From Micromonospora inaquosa (lineage in GTDB: Bacteria > Actinomycetota > Actinomycetes > Mycobacteriales > Micromonosporaceae), in assembly GCF_003857055.1 (NCBI RefSeq), contig NZ_QGSZ01000196.1:1-42296 (forward strand): a stretch of 42,296 nt of DNA, given 5' to 3'. The position numbers and the translations under genes were made by a program. The notes beneath the pieces are model-generated. The model saw nothing but the letters and a program-made list of their open reading frames with translations, was not told where the DNA came from and did no database searches. Below are positions 40,031-42,296 of the stretch, piece by piece (the first letter of the stretch is position 1; each line of letters opens with the position of its first letter).

Positions 40031-40456
40031 TCAGTGCTCGGCGGTACGCCGGGTGCCGCTGTAGTACTCGAACAGGAGCCCACAGGCGGCGAAGACAACA
40101 GCCACCAGGCCGGCGCCGATCAGCCAGAACTGCCAGAACACCAGGCCGAGCGCGGCGATCGCGGCGGCCAGCGCCAGACCGAACGGCCAGTAGCTGCCCG
40201 GGCTGAAGAAGCCGACCTCGCCGGCGCCGTCGGCGATCTCGGCGTCCGGACGGTCTTCCGGGCGCAGGTCGATGCGGCGGGAGACGAACCAGAAGAAGCC
40301 ACCGCACATCGAGCAGAGCAGGAACGACAGCAGCAGGGCGACGGTGCCGACCCACTCGACGCCGCCCGACTCCCCGTTCGTCCAGGCGCCGTAGAGGATG
40401 GTGGCACCGAAGAGGAACCCGGCGATGATCAGGAAGATACGCCACTCGGTCTTCAT
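40031..40456 (-). CDS. ctaF: Actinobacterial cytochrome c oxidase subunit IV
   Basis: A 141-residue, four-helix subunit specific to actinobacterial aa3 oxidases. MKTEWRIFLIIAGFLFGATI, VEWVGTVALLLSFLLCSMCG, the RRIDLRPEDRPDAEI loop, SPGSYWPFGLALAAAIAALG and a final hydrophobic segment are characteristic. It follows ctaC by nine bases in the same operon, as in mycobacteria and corynebacteria. Confidence 0.95.
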   Translation of the reverse strand: MKTEWRIFLIIAGFLFGATILYGAWTNGESGGVEWVGTVALLLSFLLCSMCGGFFWFVSRRIDLRPEDRPDAEIADGAGEVGFFSPGSYWPFGLALAAAIAALGLVFWQFWLIGAGLVAVVFAACGLLFEYYSGTRRTAEH

Positions 40457-40465
40457 GCCGCTGCC

Positions 40466-41437
40466 TCAGCTTCCGGTGCGGGCCGGAACTTTGTCCGGGT
40501 TGAAGTTGTCCTGCGTCCGCCGGGTGTCGAACGGCTCCGTGGTCTCCGCGTACGGGTCCTCGCCGATCGCGGACAGCGCGTCCTGGGTGGACTTGCCGCT
40601 CTGCTTGGCCGCGAGGAACTGGTCGTACTTCTCCGGCGACACCACCCGCAGCTCGAAGTTCATGAACGCGTGGTAGCTACCGCACAGCTCGGCGCAGCGC
40701 CCGACGAAGGCGCCCTCGGTCTCCAGGCTGGAGACCTCGAACACGTTGCGGATCTTGCCCGGCATGACGTCCCGCTTGAAGAGCAGCTCCGGCACCCAGA
40801 AGGAGTGGATGACGTCGCGGCTGGTCTCCTCGAACCGGATGGACCGGTTGGTCGGCAGCACCAGCACCGGGATGACCTCGCTGGTGCCGAGCGTCGACGC
40901 GGTGGTCTTGGCCTCCGGGCCCTGCCCGTCACGGTAGTTGAACTGCCAGTTCCACTTGAACGCGACGACCTCGACCGTGACGTCCGGGTTCTTCGACAGC
41001 TTGTCCACGTCGGTCTGCACGATCGCCGTGTAGTAGAAGAGCACGGAGACGATCAGAATCGGCGCGATGGTGTAGAGGAACTCCATCGGCATGTTGTAGC
41101 GGGTCTGCACCGGCAGCGTGTTGCCGCGCTTGCGGTAGCGCACGACGCACCAGAAGATCAGACCCCACACGAAGACACCGACCGCGAGGGCGGCGATGCA
41201 GGAGGCGATCCACAGGTCGTACATCCGCCGGGACTCCGCCGAGATGCCCCCCTGCGGCCAGCCGAAGCCGTCGAACGTCGCTCCAACGTCACAGCCCGTG
41301 AGCAGGACCAGCAGCGCTACGCCACCGAGACCGAGCCCGGCCAGCCGACCAGCACCGCGCCTCCGGCGCCCACCGGCCCCTGGGGAAGCGCTGTGCCGTA
41401 CGGCCGACGGCCGTACCTCCGAACTCCTTGCGACCAC
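40466..41437 (-). CDS. ctaC: Cytochrome c oxidase subunit II
   Basis: A 323-residue subunit carrying the CuA centre that accepts electrons from QcrC. A lipobox LLTGC (Cys49) suggests lipid anchoring after export, followed by two membrane helices (about 75-97 and 118-138). The CuA ligands are complete: His211, Cys248, Glu250, Cys252, His256 and Met259 (CAELCGSYHAFM). GTG at 41437 has GGGAGG nine bases upstream. Subunit I (ctaD) is absent from the window and must lie elsewhere, as in M. tuberculosis. Confidence 0.96.
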   Translation of the reverse strand: MVARSSEVRPSAVRHSASPGAGGRRRRGAGRLAGLGLGGVALLVLLTGCDVGATFDGFGWPQGGISAESRRMYDLWIASCIAALAVGVFVWGLIFWCVVRYRKRGNTLPVQTRYNMPMEFLYTIAPILIVSVLFYYTAIVQTDVDKLSKNPDVTVEVVAFKWNWQFNYRDGQGPEAKTTASTLGTSEVIPVLVLPTNRSIRFEETSRDVIHSFWVPELLFKRDVMPGKIRNVFEVSSLETEGAFVGRCAELCGSYHAFMNFELRVVSPEKYDQFLAAKQSGKSTQDALSAIGEDPYAETTEPFDTRRTQDNFNPDKVPARTGS

Positions 41438-41558
41438 CTGGTCCTGCCTCCCTAGCGCGCCGCGGTGCGTCTTTCCTCGGCACCGACGGCAAAGGCGTCA
41501 CCGACGGTCGCAGATTACTCGACCATGACGGACTCGGCCGTGGTGGGGTCACTGTCCG

Positions 41559-41573
41559 CCCCCCATCGGGGGG
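41559..41573. other. C6-ATC-G6 hairpin in divergent promoter region
   Basis: CCCCCC-ATC-GGGGGG forms a 6-bp all-GC stem with a 3-base loop in the 229-base region between ctaC and the aminotransferase gene. It could be an operator, a leader structure for ctaC (start at 41437) or chance in GC-rich DNA. Confidence 0.4.
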
Positions 41574-41594
41574 AAGCTAGGCATACCGCCGCGA

Positions 41595-41600
41595 TACCGT
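41595..41600 (+). promoter_or_regulatory. Leaderless -10 box for mini-ORF B
   Basis: TACCGT is followed by exactly seven bases and the GTG at 41608, the same spacing as the other leaderless candidates here. It suggests that the mini-ORF, not the aminotransferase, is the first translated frame on the message. Confidence 0.5.
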
Positions 41601-41607
41601 CGGACCT

Positions 41608-41670
41608 GTGAGCGCGAGGAGTGAGCCGGGTTTGCGAGCCCCGCAGCCGCGAACGAAGGTGGCACCGTGA
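41608..41670 (+). CDS. 20-residue coupling mini-ORF (copy B)
   Basis: GTG at 41608 opens a 20-codon frame beginning MSARSE and ending in CCG TGA at 41668-41670. The stop overlaps the aminotransferase GTG at 41667 (GTGA). The first six residues match copy A, then a five-base indel shifts the frame and a two-base indel restores the junction. Its start is seven bases after a TACCGT box, so it may be the leaderless entry point for translation of the operon. No domain is recognisable. Confidence 0.55.
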   Translation: MSARSEPGLRAPQPRTKVAP

Positions 41671-41674
41671 GCGC
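41608..41674 (+). repeat. Dispersed coupling repeat, copy B
   Basis: A 67-bp homologue of 5745-5808, again starting and ending with GTGAGCGC. It carries the ribosome site GAAGGTGG and the start codon of the aminotransferase. Confidence 0.85.
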
Positions 41675-42296
41675 ATCCCCGGTCTACCTGGACGCGGCGA
41701 CCGCCGCGCCGATGCATCCGGTCGCGCGGCAGGCATTGCTGGCCGCGCTCGAGGACGGCTGGGCCGACCCGGGCAAGCTGTACACGCAGGCCCGCCGGGC
41801 TCGACAACTGCTCGACGCCGCCCGCGAGGCCACCGCGTCGACGCTCGGCGTCCGCGCCGACGAGCTATCCTTCACCCCCAGCGGTACGACCGCAGCCCAC
41901 GGCGCGGTTCTCGGGGGCCTGGCGGGGCGGCGCCGGGTCGGGTCGACGCTGGTGCACTCGGCGATCGAGCACTCGGCGGTGCTGCACGCGGCGGAGCGGC
42001 ACGTCGACGCGGGCGGGATCGCCACCGCGGTGCCGGTCGACCGGCTGGGCCGGCTGGACCTGACCGCGTGGTCGACCGCCGTGCGGGCCCCCGGGGTCGC
42101 GCTGGCCACTTTGATTACCGCCAGTCACGAGGTGGGGACCGTGCAGCCGGTCGCCGAGGCGGCGGCCGCGTGCGCCGACGTGGGGGTGCCGCTGTACGTG
42201 GACGCGGCCCAGTCGGTGGGTCGGGTGCCGCTGCCGGCCGGCTGGTCGGTGCTCACGGCGAGCGCCCACAAATGGGGCGGGCCCCCCGGGGCTGGG
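41667..42296 (+). CDS. Class V aminotransferase / cysteine desulfurase-like (partial)
   Basis: The first 210 codons of a PLP-dependent enzyme; it runs off the right edge. PVYLDAATAAPMHP, SFTPSGTTAAHGAVLGG, ITASHEVGTVQP, YVDAAQSVGRVP and SAHKWGGPPGAG (Lys202, the PLP-binding position) follow NifS/IscS-like desulfurases. The active-site cysteine loop lies beyond the window, so desulfurase versus other class V activity cannot be decided. The GTG start is the final GTGAGCGC of the repeat. Confidence 0.88.
   Translation, partial: MSASPVYLDAATAAPMHPVARQALLAALEDGWADPGKLYTQARRARQLLDAAREATASTLGVRADELSFTPSGTTAAHGAVLGGLAGRRRVGSTLVHSAIEHSAVLHAAERHVDAGGIATAVPVDRLGRLDLTAWSTAVRAPGVALATLITASHEVGTVQPVAEAAAACADVGVPLYVDAAQSVGRVPLPAGWSVLTASAHKWGGPPGAG

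Overview
The window is high-GC actinobacterial DNA, most likely from a Micromonospora-type organism (family Micromonosporaceae). The evidence is strong GC bias at third codon positions, many GTG starts, a WhiB-family regulator, an actinobacterial qcrCAB/ctaCEF respiratory set, a PimB'-type mannosyltransferase and a FadD15-type acyl-CoA ligase. The first ~41 bases are not genomic: positions 8-41 match the Illumina Nextera read-2 transposase adapter at 32 of 34 positions. The left edge is therefore an assembly end, and anything that appears to start inside it is artefactual.

Layout. (1) 42-2273: the integrase end of an integrative element, with a WhiB-like protein carrying an extra helix-turn-helix, a small unknown protein, a tyrosine integrase, a short direct repeat and a terminator. 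(2) 2408-10248: a proline-rich membrane protein and trehalose-6-phosphate synthase on the plus strand. They face a minus-strand run of SRPBCC protein, Cys-motif protein, ROK glucokinase, EEP-family protein, flavin monooxygenase, a 19-codon mini-ORF and an alpha/beta-hydrolase-like protein that lacks its nucleophile. (3) 10367-19855, all plus: FadD15-type ligase, a histidine kinase/response regulator pair, a methyltransferase overlapping a GGDEF-EAL protein, a TetR regulator with tandem operators next to a PlsC acyltransferase, and a secreted EEP-family protein of less GC-rich composition. (4) 19960-31408: PimB'-like glycosyltransferase and M48 peptidase, a Cys-rich mini-protein, PH-like, DinB and NYN proteins, an exonuclease/GIY-YIG fusion, a RelA/SpoT homologue, a Nudix/nucleotidyltransferase pair and a stand-alone AsnC ligand-binding domain. 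(5) 31514-41437: the aerobic respiratory region with a DUF4142 protein, ctaE-qcrC-qcrA-qcrB, a CtaG-like factor, a receiver-like protein, trpD, a zinc-ribbon mini-protein and ctaC-ctaF. (6) 41608-end: a second mini-ORF and a class V aminotransferase cut off by the window edge.

How the genes work together. The qcr and cta genes encode the bc1-aa3 respiratory supercomplex, with the assembly factor beside it; subunit I (ctaD) is not in the window. PlsC-, SRPBCC-, FadD15-, PimB'-, Rv2191-, TrpD- and qcr/cta-type genes recur close together here, as they do around Rv2182c-Rv2200c of Mycobacterium tuberculosis. This suggests an old actinobacterial neighbourhood linking membrane lipid, phosphatidylinositol mannoside and respiratory functions.

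The most unusual structure is a ~64-67 bp repeat present twice (5745-5808 minus, 41608-41674 plus). Each copy begins and ends with GTGAGCGC and encodes a 19-20 residue mini-ORF whose stop overlaps the start of the next gene as GTGA. The two copies carry compensating indels, so the same DNA is read in a different frame while the overlap is preserved. One copy is also GTGA-coupled to the gene before it; the other lies seven bases after a promoter -10 box. It looks like a dispersed translational-coupling leader. No CRISPR array, tRNA, rRNA, insertion sequence or biosynthetic gene cluster was seen.
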